Source of the DNA: AC-43 sp963728855 | Lineage (GTDB): Bacteria > Actinomycetota > Actinomycetes > Mycobacteriales > Micromonosporaceae | Length of the DNA stretch: 64,000 nt | Direction of reading: 5' to 3' | Assembly: GCA_963728855.1 (NCBI GenBank) | Contig: CAVSLN010000011.1 | Location: forward strand, 62,001 to 126,000 | Made by a program: the position numbers and the translations under genes | Shown here: positions 1 through 8,308 of the stretch, in pieces | Position numbering within the stretch: position 1 is the first letter of the stretch | Layout of the letters: each line of letters opens with the position of its first letter | Notes under the pieces: model-generated | What the model was told of the DNA's origin: nothing | Databases searched by the model: none | Seen by the model: the letters and a program-made list of their open reading frames with translations, nothing else

Positions 1-367
1 CCATGGTCTCCGGGCGGACCTCGCCGTCGTAGGTGTAGACGACCAGGTGCCGGTGGCCGAGCTCGCGATGCGCCTTGGTGCGGACGTAGCGGTGTACCAG
101 CCCGTCGAGCTCCACGGTCACCAGCCCCGCGCCGTCCGAGCGGAACGGGGTCAGGTCGCGCGGCCCGCCCACCATCACGGCGTCGTCGCCGCTGGCCGGG
201 CGCCGCTCCGGTGGCGGCTGGGGCCCGTACGGCGACTGCTGCTCGGCGGGGACCGGTCCACCCCGGCCACCAGCCGGCGGCTTACTGGCGGCGCGCTGCT
301 CGACGGAGTCCTGGACCAGCGGGTCCCGGCCGCTACGGCGCATCTCCGGCTGTTGGATGTTCGGCAT
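1..367 (-). CDS. Hypothetical protein, N-terminal part (runs off window)
   Basis: An open frame begins with ATG at 367 and continues leftward out of the window (122 codons visible, no stop). A GGAG ribosome site lies just upstream (GAGGAGCGGAC before the ATG). The first 60 residues are proline-, glutamine- and arginine-rich and look disordered. From about residue 65 the composition becomes globular (RDLTPFRSDGAGLVTVELDG), with alternating hydrophobic residues as in a small beta-rich domain. I do not recognise the family. It is divergent from the dodecin gene with about 140 bases between them. The frame choice rests on the ribosome site and on G/C third positions. Confidence 0.6.
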   Translation of the reverse strand, partial: MPNIQQPEMRRSGRDPLVQDSVEQRAASKPPAGGRGGPVPAEQQSPYGPQPPPERRPASGDDAVMVGGPRDLTPFRSDGAGLVTVELDGLVHRYVRTKAHRELGHRHLVVYTYDGEVRPETM

Positions 368-507
368 GTCCGCTCCTCACTCCTCAAGCCTTCCCGACCT
401 GCGTACCCGACCGGTCACCGGACAAACCGCGGGCCGTTTCACACGCACCCGGGCCGGATCTGCGGGACGCTGGGGCGAAACAGCCCCACACTCAGGGAGG
501 CGTAGAA

Positions 508-726
508 ATGGATCACACCTACCGGGTCACCGAGATCGTCGGGTCCTCGTCCGACTCGGTCCACCAGGCCGTACGCAACGCGATCTCACGGGCCAGCGCC
601 ACGCTGCACGGGCTCGACTGGTTCGAGGTCACCGAGATCCGCGGCAACATCGTCGACGGAGAGGTCGGGAACTTCCAGGTCACGGTGAAGGTCGGGTTCC
701 GGCTGGACGAGCCGGCGCAGGGCTGA
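508..726 (+). CDS. Dodecin (flavin-binding small protein)
   Basis: A 72-residue protein of the dodecin family, which forms hollow dodecamers that store and protect riboflavin, FMN or FAD in the cytoplasm. The start MDHTYRVTEIVGSSSDSVHQ, the stretch LDWFEVTEIRG near residues 38-48 (its Trp is the residue that stacks on flavin in known dodecins) and the ending FQVTVKVGFRLDE match the beta-alpha-beta-beta family pattern and its usual length of about 70. The ATG at 508 has GGGAGG seven bases upstream; longer upstream extensions of this frame are not supported. It is a single gene, ending about 40 bases before the MFS gene. Confidence 0.9.
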   Translation: MDHTYRVTEIVGSSSDSVHQAVRNAISRASATLHGLDWFEVTEIRGNIVDGEVGNFQVTVKVGFRLDEPAQG

Positions 727-767
727 CGGCGGGCGGCCGGCAGTACGATTCCCCGCGTGAGGTCCCC

Positions 768-2261
768 GTGAGCAGCGCGCCGGCGGCTGCCGGCGACCAG
801 GCCGGGCTGCGGTACGCCAGCGCGGCGGGTCGCTGGGTGCTGCTGGCCACGGTGCTGGGGTCCGCGGTGGCGTCGATCGATGCCACGGTGGTGGGGATCG
901 CGCTGCCGGCCATCGGCCGGGACTTCGGTACCGGCCTGGCCACGCTGCAGTGGGTGGTGACCGCGTACACCTTGACGCTGGCCGGGTTGCTGCTGGTGGC
1001 CGGGGCGCTGGGCGACCGGTACGGCCGCCGGAAGGTATTCCTGCTCGGCGTGGTCTGGTTCGCCCTCGCCTCGCTGCTGTGCGGTGTCGCCCCGGACGCG
1101 CAGGTGCTCATCGCCGCCCGGGCACTGCAGGGCATCGGCGCCGCCCTGCTGACCCCGGGCAGCCTGGCCATCCTGGAGGCGTCGTTCCAGCCGGCCGACC
1201 GCGGCAAGGCGATCGGTGCCTGGTCGGGCCTGTCCGGGGTGGGTACCGCGATCGGCCCGTTCCTCGGCGGCTGGCTCGTGCAGGCCGCGTCCTGGCGGCT
1301 GATCTTCGTTATCAACCTGCCGATCGCGGCCGCCGTCGTCGCGGTCGCGTGGCGGCACGTACCGGAGTCGCACGACCCCGACGCGACCGGACGGGTGGAC
1401 CTGGCCGGCGGCGCCCTGGTCACCCTCGGCCTCGTCGGGCTCACGTACGGGCTGATCGAGGGCCCCACCCGCGGCTGGACCAACCCCACCGTGCTGGGCG
1501 CGCTCGCCGGCGGCGTACTGCTGCTCGCCGCGTTCGTCCTGTGGCAGCGCCGGGCCGGTAACCCGATGCTGCCGCTGGACCTGTTCGCCTCCACCCAGTT
1601 CACCGCGACCAACGTGGTCACCTTCGTCATCTACGGCGCGCTGGGCGGAGCCCTGTTCCTGCTGCCCATCCAGCTCCAACAGGTGTCCGGCTACAGCGCG
1701 CTGGAGGCCGGCGTCTCCCTGCTGCCCATCACCGCCATCATGCTCGTCCTGTCCGCCCGCTCCGGCGCGCTGGCCGCCCGGGTCGGACCCCGGCTGCAGA
1801 TGAGCGTCGGACCCGTACTCGTCGGCCTGGGCCTCGCCCTGCTCGTCCGGGTCGATACCGATGGCAGCTATCTCGCCGACGTGCTTCCCGCCGTCACCGT
1901 GCTGGCGCTCGGCCTCGCCACGACCGTCGCGCCGCTGACCGCGACCGTGCTGGCCGCCGTACCGGCCCGCCACGCCGGCATGGCCTCCGCCGTCAACAAC
2001 GACGTCGCCCGCGCCGCCGCCCTCATCGCGGTCGCCGTGCTCCCGGCCGCCGCCGGCATCACCGGCGCGGCCTACCTGGAGCCGGCACGGTTCTCCACCG
2101 GCTTCCACACCGCCTCCCTCATCACCGCCGGGTTGTGCGTTCTCGGCGGAGCGCTGTCCGCCGCGACGATCCGCAACCCTCGCCCGACCGAGCCCGAGCC
2201 GGAACCGGCCCGGCTGCACTGCGGCCTCGACGCCCCGCCGGTCCACCCGGTCACCCGCTGA
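768..2261 (+). CDS. MFS transporter, DHA2 (14-TMS drug:H+ antiporter) family
   Basis: A 497-residue inner-membrane protein resembling multidrug exporters of the EmrB/QacA group, which expel hydrophobic compounds using the proton gradient. The N-terminal motif ASIDATVVGIALP (residues 35-47) is the hallmark of the first helix in this group. GALGDRYGRRK (79-89) is MFS motif A in the loop between helices 2 and 3, and the motif-C-like stretch follows near GVGTAIGPFLGG. About 14 hydrophobic segments can be counted. I chose GTG at 768, with GAGGT about five bases upstream, because upstream residues look non-coding. The frame ends in a Pro/Glu-rich cytoplasmic tail. No regulator gene lies next to it, so the substrate is unknown. 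Confidence 0.9.
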   Translation: MSSAPAAAGDQAGLRYASAAGRWVLLATVLGSAVASIDATVVGIALPAIGRDFGTGLATLQWVVTAYTLTLAGLLLVAGALGDRYGRRKVFLLGVVWFALASLLCGVAPDAQVLIAARALQGIGAALLTPGSLAILEASFQPADRGKAIGAWSGLSGVGTAIGPFLGGWLVQAASWRLIFVINLPIAAAVVAVAWRHVPESHDPDATGRVDLAGGALVTLGLVGLTYGLIEGPTRGWTNPTVLGALAGGVLLLAAFVLWQRRAGNPMLPLDLFASTQFTATNVVTFVIYGALGGALFLLPIQLQQVSGYSALEAGVSLLPITAIMLVLSARSGALAARVGPRLQMSVGPVLVGLGLALLVRVDTDGSYLADVLPAVTVLALGLATTVAPLTATVLAAVPARHAGMASAVNNDVARAAALIAVAVLPAAAGITGAAYLEPARFSTGFHTASLITAGLCVLGGALSAATIRNPRPTEPEPEPARLHCGLDAPPVHPVTR

Positions 2262-3133
2262 TGCCCGACCCGGGGCGCTGGCCGGCCGAGCCCGCCCAGG
2301 GCGAGCAGTTGCCGGTAGGGGGCGTCTCGTGCTGGCCGCGTCCGCTGACGGGTACCGGCTCGCGTGCGCAATGGGACCTGACATCGAGATGAATCACTTT
2401 CCAACTAAGTCCGGACACCAAGATCACCCGCCAGGTTGACCGGTACGCCCGCGCTTCGGCGCAGACCGGACAGCGGTGCCGAAAGCACCGGCGGAGGAAT
2501 GGTCACGGAGAAATGTCCGTAATCAAAAAACGGTAAGAATTCACGGGCGTTTAACAATGAGCCTGACGAGGGGTACGAGCGCGGCTGCGAGCGGTGAGGG
2601 TTCCCTGGGGCCGGGACCAGATGCTGGGAACCGCGTCCCGCAACCCGGCCGGCGGCGCCACCGTGAGGCGTGGCCCGGCGGAGCCGACCGGGACTGGTCC
2701 TGCCGTGCGGGCTGCCCGGCCCGGGAAGGACGACGCTCCACGGAGGGACCGGCTGAGCGACCCTGGCCGCCCGCCCGTGCCCCGACGAGCGGACGGCACG
2801 GCTGGGCACCGACTGTTCGACGAAACCGTTCCGCGACCGGCTGGGGCACCGTACCCATTACACGCGAGCCACTGCATCGGTACACGACGTTCTTCCAGGC
2901 CCCCGATCGGGACGAGTTCGGGCTATTCGACTAATAGCCGACGGTCAATACGTAATCGCATTGCGTCAACCGTTCACCGAACAGTCTCCACATGGAGACC
3001 TCCGGACTGGTACCTCCACCTGCCGCTAGCCATGACCCGCCGGGGGCGCGCACGCTCCTCAGCCATCAGCCAGGTTACCGGGGGGTTACACCCGTCGGCT
3101 CGTGAAGCGGGCCAGAGCGGAGGAGGCAAGCCG
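2262..3133. other. Intergenic region, 872 bases, no gene seen
   Basis: No frame here has convincing coding character on either strand; the open frames have low-complexity Arg/Pro/Gly translations. Two patches are less GC-rich than the surroundings: about 2495-2560, and 2915-3000. The second contains a perfect inverted repeat GGCTATT-cgact-AATAGCC at 2921-2939. The livF ribosome site (GGAGGAGG, 3119-3126) lies at the right end. The region probably holds the liv operon promoter and possibly an operator, but no consensus -35/-10 pair is clear. Confidence 0.5.
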
Positions 3134-3931
3134 GTGCTCACCGTACGCGATCTCCGGGTTCAGTACCGGGGATCGATCCTGGGCCTGCGGTCCATCACCC
3201 TTGACGTCGCGCAGGGCGCGGTCGTGGCCGTGCTCGGCAGCAACGGGGCGGGCAAGACCACCCTGCTACGGGCGATCTCCGGCGTGCTGCCCGCCCACGG
3301 CGGATCGATCGCCGGCGGCACGATCGAGTTCGAGGGGCGGTCGCTCGCCGGCCGGTCCCCCGCGGCCATCGTGACGGCCGGCGTGGTGCAGGCGCCCGAG
3401 GGGCGGCGGATCTTCGAGCGCCTGACGGTCGCGGAGAACCTGCGGGTCGGCGGCTTCACCGCACGGGCGACAGCGGCGAGGGTACGGGCCCGGCGCACCG
3501 TCTACGAACTCTTCCCGATCCTCTACGACCGCCGGCACCAGCGCGCCGGCCTGCTCTCCGGCGGCGAGCAGCAGATGCTCGCGATCGGCCGGGCGCTGAT
3601 GGCGCAGCCGAAGCTGCTCCTGCTGGACGAGCCGTCGCTGGGGCTCGCGCCCCGGGTGGTGGGCCAGATCGGCGAGGTGATCCGCGAGATCAACAGCGCC
3701 GGTACGACCGTGGTGCTCGTCGAGCAGAACGCGGCCATGGCGCTCGGCGTCGCCACGCACGCGTACGTGCTCACGACCGGCGAGGTGGCGCTGTCCGGGC
3801 CGGCGGCGGTACTCGCCCAGAACGACGCGGTCCGGGACCGGTACCTCGCGCACGACGCCGAGGTGGCCGTCGACCGGGAGCTCACCGAGCACGGGGCGCA
3901 GCGCCCGACCCTGACGCGGTGGACCGGATGA
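3134..3931 (+). CDS. livF: Branched-chain amino acid ABC transporter ATPase LivF
   Basis: A 265-residue cytoplasmic ATPase that powers a LivFGHMK-type importer. Walker A is GSNGAGKTT (35-43), the signature is LSGGEQQ (141-147), and Walker B is LLLLDEPS (161-168). The sequence VVQAPEGRRIFERLTV is typical of LivF. GTG at 3134 is chosen because GGAGGAGG stands about eight bases upstream and family homology begins directly (LTVRDLRVQY). First gene of a five-gene operon; its stop overlaps the livG ATG (ATGA). LivF family proteins are about 235 residues; the extra 25 or so residues are a polar C-terminal tail. The real substrate could be another hydrophobic amino acid or an amide. Confidence 0.92.
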   Translation: MLTVRDLRVQYRGSILGLRSITLDVAQGAVVAVLGSNGAGKTTLLRAISGVLPAHGGSIAGGTIEFEGRSLAGRSPAAIVTAGVVQAPEGRRIFERLTVAENLRVGGFTARATAARVRARRTVYELFPILYDRRHQRAGLLSGGEQQMLAIGRALMAQPKLLLLDEPSLGLAPRVVGQIGEVIREINSAGTTVVLVEQNAAMALGVATHAYVLTTGEVALSGPAAVLAQNDAVRDRYLAHDAEVAVDRELTEHGAQRPTLTRWTG

Positions 3932-4881
3932 CGCCCGCGCTCGCCGTCGAGCCGGCCCTCGCCGTCAAGGCGGTAACGGTACGGTTCGCTGGGGTCACCG
4001 CCCTCGACAACGTCTCGTTCAGCGTGGCGCCCCGGGCGATCCACGCGGTCATCGGGCCGAACGGCGCCGGCAAGTCGACGATGTTCAACGTCTTGTCGGG
4101 AGCGTACCGGCCGGCCTCCGGCGGGGTGCACTTCAAGGGCGTGGACCTCACCACCCTGCCCCCGCACCACATCGCCGGGCTCGGGGTGGCCCGTACCTTC
4201 CAGAACATCGCGCTGCTCGGCGCCGAGACGGTCGAGGAGAACCTGCTCCTGGGCCGGCACCACCTGACCCGCGCCGGGTTCGTCACCACCCCGCTGCGGC
4301 TGCCGAAGGCACGGCGGGAGGAGCGCCGGCACCGGGACCGCGCCCGCGAGATCGCCGACTTCCTCGGCCTGTCCGACCGGCTGCACGCGCCCGCCGGCCG
4401 GCTGCCGTACGGCGACCAGAAGCGCGTCGAGATCGCCCGGGCGCTGTGCGTGGAGCCCGCACTGCTGCTGCTCGACGAACCGGCCGCCGGCCTCAACGCG
4501 CACGAGACCGCGCTGATGGCCCACCTGATCCGCGACATCCGCGACGCGCTGGACATCCCGATCCTGCTCGTCGAGCACGACATGGGCCTGGTGATGGGGA
4601 TCGCCGACCGGGTCACCGTCCTGGACTTCGGGGTCCGTATCGCCGACGGCGAACCCGACGAGGTACGGCGCGACCCGGCCGTACAACGCGCCTACCTCGG
4701 TACGGACGAAGGCGGACCGGCCGCCGCTCCGACAAGCTCCGCGACTGACGAAGGCGGACCGGCCGCCGCTCCGACAAGCTCCCCGACTGACGAACGCCGA
4801 CCGACCGCCGCTCCGACAAGCTCCCCGACTGACGAACGCCGACCGACCGCCGCTCCGACAAGCTCCCCGACGGAGGGCTGA
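3928..4881 (+). CDS. livG: Branched-chain amino acid ABC transporter ATPase LivG with repeat tail
   Basis: The second ATPase of the importer, 317 residues. Walker A is GPNGAGKST; LivG hallmarks include GLGVARTFQNIALL, a signature of the degenerate LPYGDQKRVEIARAL type, Walker B LLLLDEPAAGLN, and LLVEHDMGLVMGIADRV (H-loop). ATG at 3928 overlaps the livF stop (ATGA); an in-frame GTG at 3919 is an alternative. The ATPase domain ends near residue 258. The last 60 residues are four copies of a 14-residue Thr/Asp/Pro/Ala/Ser unit encoded by a 42-base tandem repeat, absent from ordinary LivG proteins of about 255 residues. livH starts one base after the stop. Confidence 0.9.
   Translation: MTPALAVEPALAVKAVTVRFAGVTALDNVSFSVAPRAIHAVIGPNGAGKSTMFNVLSGAYRPASGGVHFKGVDLTTLPPHHIAGLGVARTFQNIALLGAETVEENLLLGRHHLTRAGFVTTPLRLPKARREERRHRDRAREIADFLGLSDRLHAPAGRLPYGDQKRVEIARALCVEPALLLLDEPAAGLNAHETALMAHLIRDIRDALDIPILLVEHDMGLVMGIADRVTVLDFGVRIADGEPDEVRRDPAVQRAYLGTDEGGPAAAPTSSATDEGGPAAAPTSSPTDERRPTAAPTSSPTDERRPTAAPTSSPTEG
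4702..4869 (+). repeat. Four tandem 42-base repeats inside the 3' end of livG
   Basis: Units lie at 4702-4743, 4744-4785, 4786-4827 and 4828-4869. They are in frame and encode TDEGGPAAAPTSSA/P (units 1 and 2) and TDERRPTAAPTSSP (units 3 and 4). Units 3 and 4 are identical at the DNA level; units 1 and 2 differ at two positions. The pattern suggests stepwise slippage or unequal exchange. The reading frame is kept because 42 is divisible by three. Confidence 0.95.
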
Positions 4882-4882
4882 C

Positions 4883-5776
4883 GTGACCCAGTTCCTGCAA
4901 CTGCTCGCCGGCGGGGTCTCGATCGGCGCCGTGTACGCCCTGCTCGCCCTCGGCTTCGTCATCGTCTTCAAGGCCAGCGACGTGGTGAACTTCGGCCAGC
5001 CCGCGCTGCTGATGGTCGGCGCGTACGCGATCGCCCGGCTGGGCCTGTCGCACGTGCCGTTCCCGTTGGCACTGCTGGGTGGCGTGGCCGCAGCCGCGCT
5101 CACCGGGCTGCTCGTCCAGCGGCTCCTGGTCGCACCGCTCAAGGCGGCGTCGGTCATCACGGTCAGCATCATGACGATCGGCTTCGATGTAGTTACGGAG
5201 ACCGAGGTCACCCGGCGGCTCGGCGTCGACATCATGCCGGTCGCGGATCCCTGGGGCGACAGGGTCTTCCGGCTCGGCGAGCTGACCATCCCGCAGGCCC
5301 GGTTCGCCGGGTTCGCGATCAGCGTCGTACTCATCGGGCTGTTCCTGGCCTGGTTCAAGCTGTCCCGCTGGGGGATCGCCATGCGGGCCGTGGCGGATGA
5401 CGCGCAGACCGCCTCCTTGATGGGCGTACCCCGGAAGATGGTCTCCGCCCTTGCCTGGACGCTGGCCGGCGGGCTGGCCGCGGTGGCCGGGCTGTTCATC
5501 ACCGTCTTCCCCACCCCCGGGCTGCACCCGGCCACGGCGGCGATCGCGCTGGCCGCCTTCCCCGCGGCCATCATCGGCGGCCTGGACTCGATCGGTGGCG
5601 CGATCGTCGGCGGTCTGGTCGTCGGCGTCACCCAGGTGCTCGCCGAGGGGTACGAGTCGCACCTGTCCTTCCTCGGGCTGGGCTTCCACTCCGTGATGCC
5701 GTACGTGGTGATGGTCCTCGTGCTGCTGGTCCGCCCCTCCGGTCTCTTCGGCACCCGGGAGCTGCACCGTGTCTGA
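4883..5776 (+). CDS. livH: Branched-chain amino acid ABC transporter permease LivH
   Basis: A 297-residue membrane permease forming half of the channel. Family features seen: GGVSIGAVYALLALGFVIVF at the N terminus, VNFGQPALLMVGAYA (LivH proteins usually show NFAHG/NFGQG here), and the C-terminal FPAAIIGGLDSIGGAIVGGL, which matches the EAA-like cytoplasmic loop that docks on the ATPases. Eight or so hydrophobic segments. GTG at 4883 lies one base after the livG stop. The end overlaps livM by 8 bases, so translation is probably coupled. Confidence 0.92.
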   Translation: MTQFLQLLAGGVSIGAVYALLALGFVIVFKASDVVNFGQPALLMVGAYAIARLGLSHVPFPLALLGGVAAAALTGLLVQRLLVAPLKAASVITVSIMTIGFDVVTETEVTRRLGVDIMPVADPWGDRVFRLGELTIPQARFAGFAISVVLIGLFLAWFKLSRWGIAMRAVADDAQTASLMGVPRKMVSALAWTLAGGLAAVAGLFITVFPTPGLHPATAAIALAAFPAAIIGGLDSIGGAIVGGLVVGVTQVLAEGYESHLSFLGLGFHSVMPYVVMVLVLLVRPSGLFGTRELHRV

Positions 5777-6899
5777 CCTGCGTACCCGCATCATCGTCCG
5801 GGCACCCACTCCCCCGGCGCCGTCGCGCCGCCGCCTTACCGGGCCCGCGGTGGCGGCGGCAGCGGTGGTGGTGCTCCTCGCCATCCCCTTCTACCTGGAC
5901 CGGTTCTGGCTCCAGCTCGGGCTGTTCGCGTTCGCGGCGGCGGTCGCCGCGCTCGGTCTCGGGCTCCTGCTCGGCCAGGCCGGACAGCTCTCGCTCGGGC
6001 ACGCGTTCTTCGTCGCCGCCGGCGCGTACGGCTACACCTACCTGGCCGGCGAGAGCCGTACGGTCGGCGTCAGCCACCAGGGCGGGCTCGGGCTGCCTCC
6101 GTTGTTAGCGGCTGTGCTGGCGGTACTGCTCGCCGGGCTGGCCGGGCTGCTCTTCAGCCCGATCGCGGCCCGGCTGCGTGGTATCTACCTCGGCATCGCC
6201 TCGCTCGGGCTGGTCTTCGCCGGCCAGCACGTGCTCGCCAACGCGCCGGTGCTCACCGGTGGCTACAACGGGCGCACGGTAACCACTTTCGACCTCTTCG
6301 GCTTCGGCTTCGACAACGGCCGGCCCGGTACCGAGCTGCTCGTGCTCGGCGTGCCGTTCCACCGTGAGGAGAAGCTCTGGTACCTCGCCCTCGCGGTCAC
6401 CGCGCTGGCCTTCCTCTACTACCGCAACCTGGTCCGGGGCCGGCCCGGACGCGCGCTGCGCGCGGTGCGCGACGGCGAGCTGATGGCCGGCATCATGGGC
6501 GTACCGGTAACCCGTTACAAGGGTTACGCGTTCCTCGTCTCGTCGATGTTCGCCGGACTGGGCGGGGTTCTGCTGGCACTGGCCCTCGGCCGCATCGTGC
6601 CAGTGACGTTCGACTATGCGATGTCCATCGAGTTCCTCGTCATGGTCGTCCTCGGCGGGGTGGGGTCGGCCGCCGGCGCGGTGTTCGGGGCGGTCTTCGT
6701 CGCGAGCCTCCCGCGCGTGCTGGACTACTACGCCGACGTCCTGCCCGGGCTGGCCGAGCCCGGGCAGGACGGGGTCAGTCCCGCCGTCGCGGCCCGCTTC
6801 GCGTACGCCGTCGCCCTCATCCTGCTGCTTCTGATCGAACCTGGTGGGGCGGCCGGCCTCGGCCGGCGCCTCACTGCCCGTTTCCGACACCCCCGATAG
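5769..6899 (+). CDS. livM: Branched-chain amino acid ABC transporter permease LivM
   Basis: A 376-residue second permease of the importer. Typical LivM stretches are visible: GLGLLLGQAGQLSLGHAFFV near the N terminus, and later FLVSSMFAGLGGVLLAL followed by SIEFLVMVVLGGVGSAAGAV, the ATPase-contact loop. About ten hydrophobic segments. GTG at 5769 sits inside the 3' end of livH (8-base overlap). The substrate-binding protein gene follows after 16 bases with its own GAGGAG site. The central insertion around residues 170-200, which carries Asn/Gly/Phe-rich soluble sequence, is longer than in E. coli LivM but common in actinomycetes. Confidence 0.9.
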   Translation: MSDLRTRIIVRAPTPPAPSRRRLTGPAVAAAAVVVLLAIPFYLDRFWLQLGLFAFAAAVAALGLGLLLGQAGQLSLGHAFFVAAGAYGYTYLAGESRTVGVSHQGGLGLPPLLAAVLAVLLAGLAGLLFSPIAARLRGIYLGIASLGLVFAGQHVLANAPVLTGGYNGRTVTTFDLFGFGFDNGRPGTELLVLGVPFHREEKLWYLALAVTALAFLYYRNLVRGRPGRALRAVRDGELMAGIMGVPVTRYKGYAFLVSSMFAGLGGVLLALALGRIVPVTFDYAMSIEFLVMVVLGGVGSAAGAVFGAVFVASLPRVLDYYADVLPGLAEPGQDGVSPAVAARFAYAVALILLLLIEPGGAAGLGRRLTARFRHPR

Positions 6900-6915
6900 A
6901 GGAGAAAACACCACT

Positions 6916-8175
6916 ATGCGGCTACTCACGCGCAGACGCGCGCTCGCGGCCGGGCTCGCGGCCGTACTCCTGGCCACCGGCTGCAGCACCAAGTCGACCA
7001 GCACGTCGACGGCCCCGAGCGGCGGCAAGCTCGCCACCGGGCCCGGCGTCACCGACACGACCATCAAGCTCGGCGTACTGACCGACCGCACCGGCCCGTA
7101 CGCGGGGCTGGGTAAGGCCGTCGAGCAGGGCCGGACGCTCTACTGGGAGGCCAAGAACGCCAAGGGCGGCGTGTGTGGGCGCAAGGTCGAGCTGGTGCTG
7201 AAGGACCACGGCTACAACCCGCAGAACGCGGTCACCGCGTACGCCTCCATCAAGGACGACGTGCTGGCCATGCACGAGGTGCTCGGCTCCCCCGAGATCG
7301 CCGCGCTGCTGGACAACATCAAGTCCGACGAGATGCTCACCGGTGCGCTCTCGTGGTCGTCCAGCCTGCTCAGCAACCCGTACGTGGTGATCCCTGGAAC
7401 CACGTACGACGTCGAGATGATCAACGCGGTCGACTGGCTGGTGAAGAACAAGGGCCTGCAAAAGGGCGACAAGATCGGCCACATCTTCCACGAAGGTGAC
7501 TACGGCGAGAACGGCAACGCCGGTGCGGTGGCCGCGGCCAAGGAGTACGGGCTGACCGTGCTGCCCTACAAGATCACGCCGACCGCCGCCGACCTCACCG
7601 CCCAGGTGACCGCGCTCAAGGCGGCCGGGGCCAAGGCCGTCCTGCTCACCGTCGCGCCGGCCCAGACCGCGTCCGCCGTGGGCGTCGCGGCGGCGGGCGG
7701 GTTCGCCGTCCCGTTCATCGGCAACGCCCCGTCCTTCAGCACCGCCCTGCTCGCCACGCCGGTCAAGGCGGCCCTGGAGAAGCAGATGTTCGTCGCGACC
7801 TCGATCGCCCCGTTCAGCTCCACCGCGTCCGGGCCCACCGAGGTGCGTACGGCCTTCCTGGCGAAGTACCCCGACGCCACGAAGATTCAGTACGCGCTGT
7901 TCGGGTACGCCCAGGCGCAGATCATCGGTGGCATCCTCGACACCGCCTGCAAGAACAACGACCTGACCCGCGCCGGCCTGCTCAAGGCGTTCCAGAGCCA
8001 GGCAAGCGTGAACACCAACGGCCTGGTGGCCCCGCTGGACTACAGCAAGCCGGGGGCGATCCCGGCCCGGCAGACCTACGTCCTGCGTCCCGACTCCACC
8101 TCGCCCGGCGGACTGTCCCAGGTCGCGGACCTGTTCGCCTCGTCGCTCGCCCAGTCCTACACGCCCGCCAAGTAA
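6916..8175 (+). CDS. livK: Branched-chain amino acid ABC transporter substrate-binding lipoprotein LivK
   Basis: A 419-residue lipid-anchored extracellular receptor that captures the substrate for LivFGHM. The lipobox LLATGC ends the signal peptide at about residue 23, followed by a Ser/Thr linker. The mature part begins with the Peripla_BP_6 pattern ITDTTIKLGVLTDRTGPYAG-like sequence and shows the two-lobed type I fold pattern. ATG at 6916 is preceded by GAGGAG at 6899-6904; an in-frame longer version would run into livM. It is the last gene of the operon and is followed within 6 bases by a strong hairpin. Confidence 0.92.
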   Translation: MRLLTRRRALAAGLAAVLLATGCSTKSTSTSTAPSGGKLATGPGVTDTTIKLGVLTDRTGPYAGLGKAVEQGRTLYWEAKNAKGGVCGRKVELVLKDHGYNPQNAVTAYASIKDDVLAMHEVLGSPEIAALLDNIKSDEMLTGALSWSSSLLSNPYVVIPGTTYDVEMINAVDWLVKNKGLQKGDKIGHIFHEGDYGENGNAGAVAAAKEYGLTVLPYKITPTAADLTAQVTALKAAGAKAVLLTVAPAQTASAVGVAAAGGFAVPFIGNAPSFSTALLATPVKAALEKQMFVATSIAPFSSTASGPTEVRTAFLAKYPDATKIQYALFGYAQAQIIGGILDTACKNNDLTRAGLLKAFQSQASVNTNGLVAPLDYSKPGAIPARQTYVLRPDSTSPGGLSQVADLFASSLAQSYTPAK

Positions 8176-8181
8176 GCCGGG

Positions 8182-8220
8182 CCTCGGGTCCGCCGCCCCA
8201 CCCTCGCGGCGGACCCGAGG
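8182..8220 (+). terminator. Terminator hairpin after the liv operon
   Basis: A perfect 15-base stem (8182-8196 with 8206-8220; arms CCTCGGGTCCGCCGC and its complement) around a 9-base loop, starting six bases after the livK stop. No long T run follows, as is usual in high-GC actinomycetes. It also separates the convergent sigma-GH fusion gene. Confidence 0.85.
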
Positions 8221-8308
8221 TCCTCTAGTTCCGGCGTCGGTGCCGGCGGCGATCAAAGCCCCGGCGCCGGCGCCGCTCCATGTTCAGCGCGCCCGGTAGG
8301 CTCGACGT

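Noticed and set aside
519..2384. A 621-codon open frame on the minus strand opposite the MFS gene
   Set aside because: Its translation is Gly/Arg/Asp/Gln-rich without any domain; it is the mirror of a high-GC gene with strong helices and dodecin on the other strand.
2497..2520. A tiny frame MVTEKCP after GGAGGA as a leader peptide
   Set aside because: The ribosome site abuts the ATG with no spacing, and no attenuator-like hairpins follow.
3523..5754. A 743-codon minus-strand frame opposite livF/livG/livH containing a repeated RGACRSGGRSAFVS unit
   Set aside because: The repeat is only the reverse complement of the livG minisatellite; the plus-strand genes have intact catalytic motifs.
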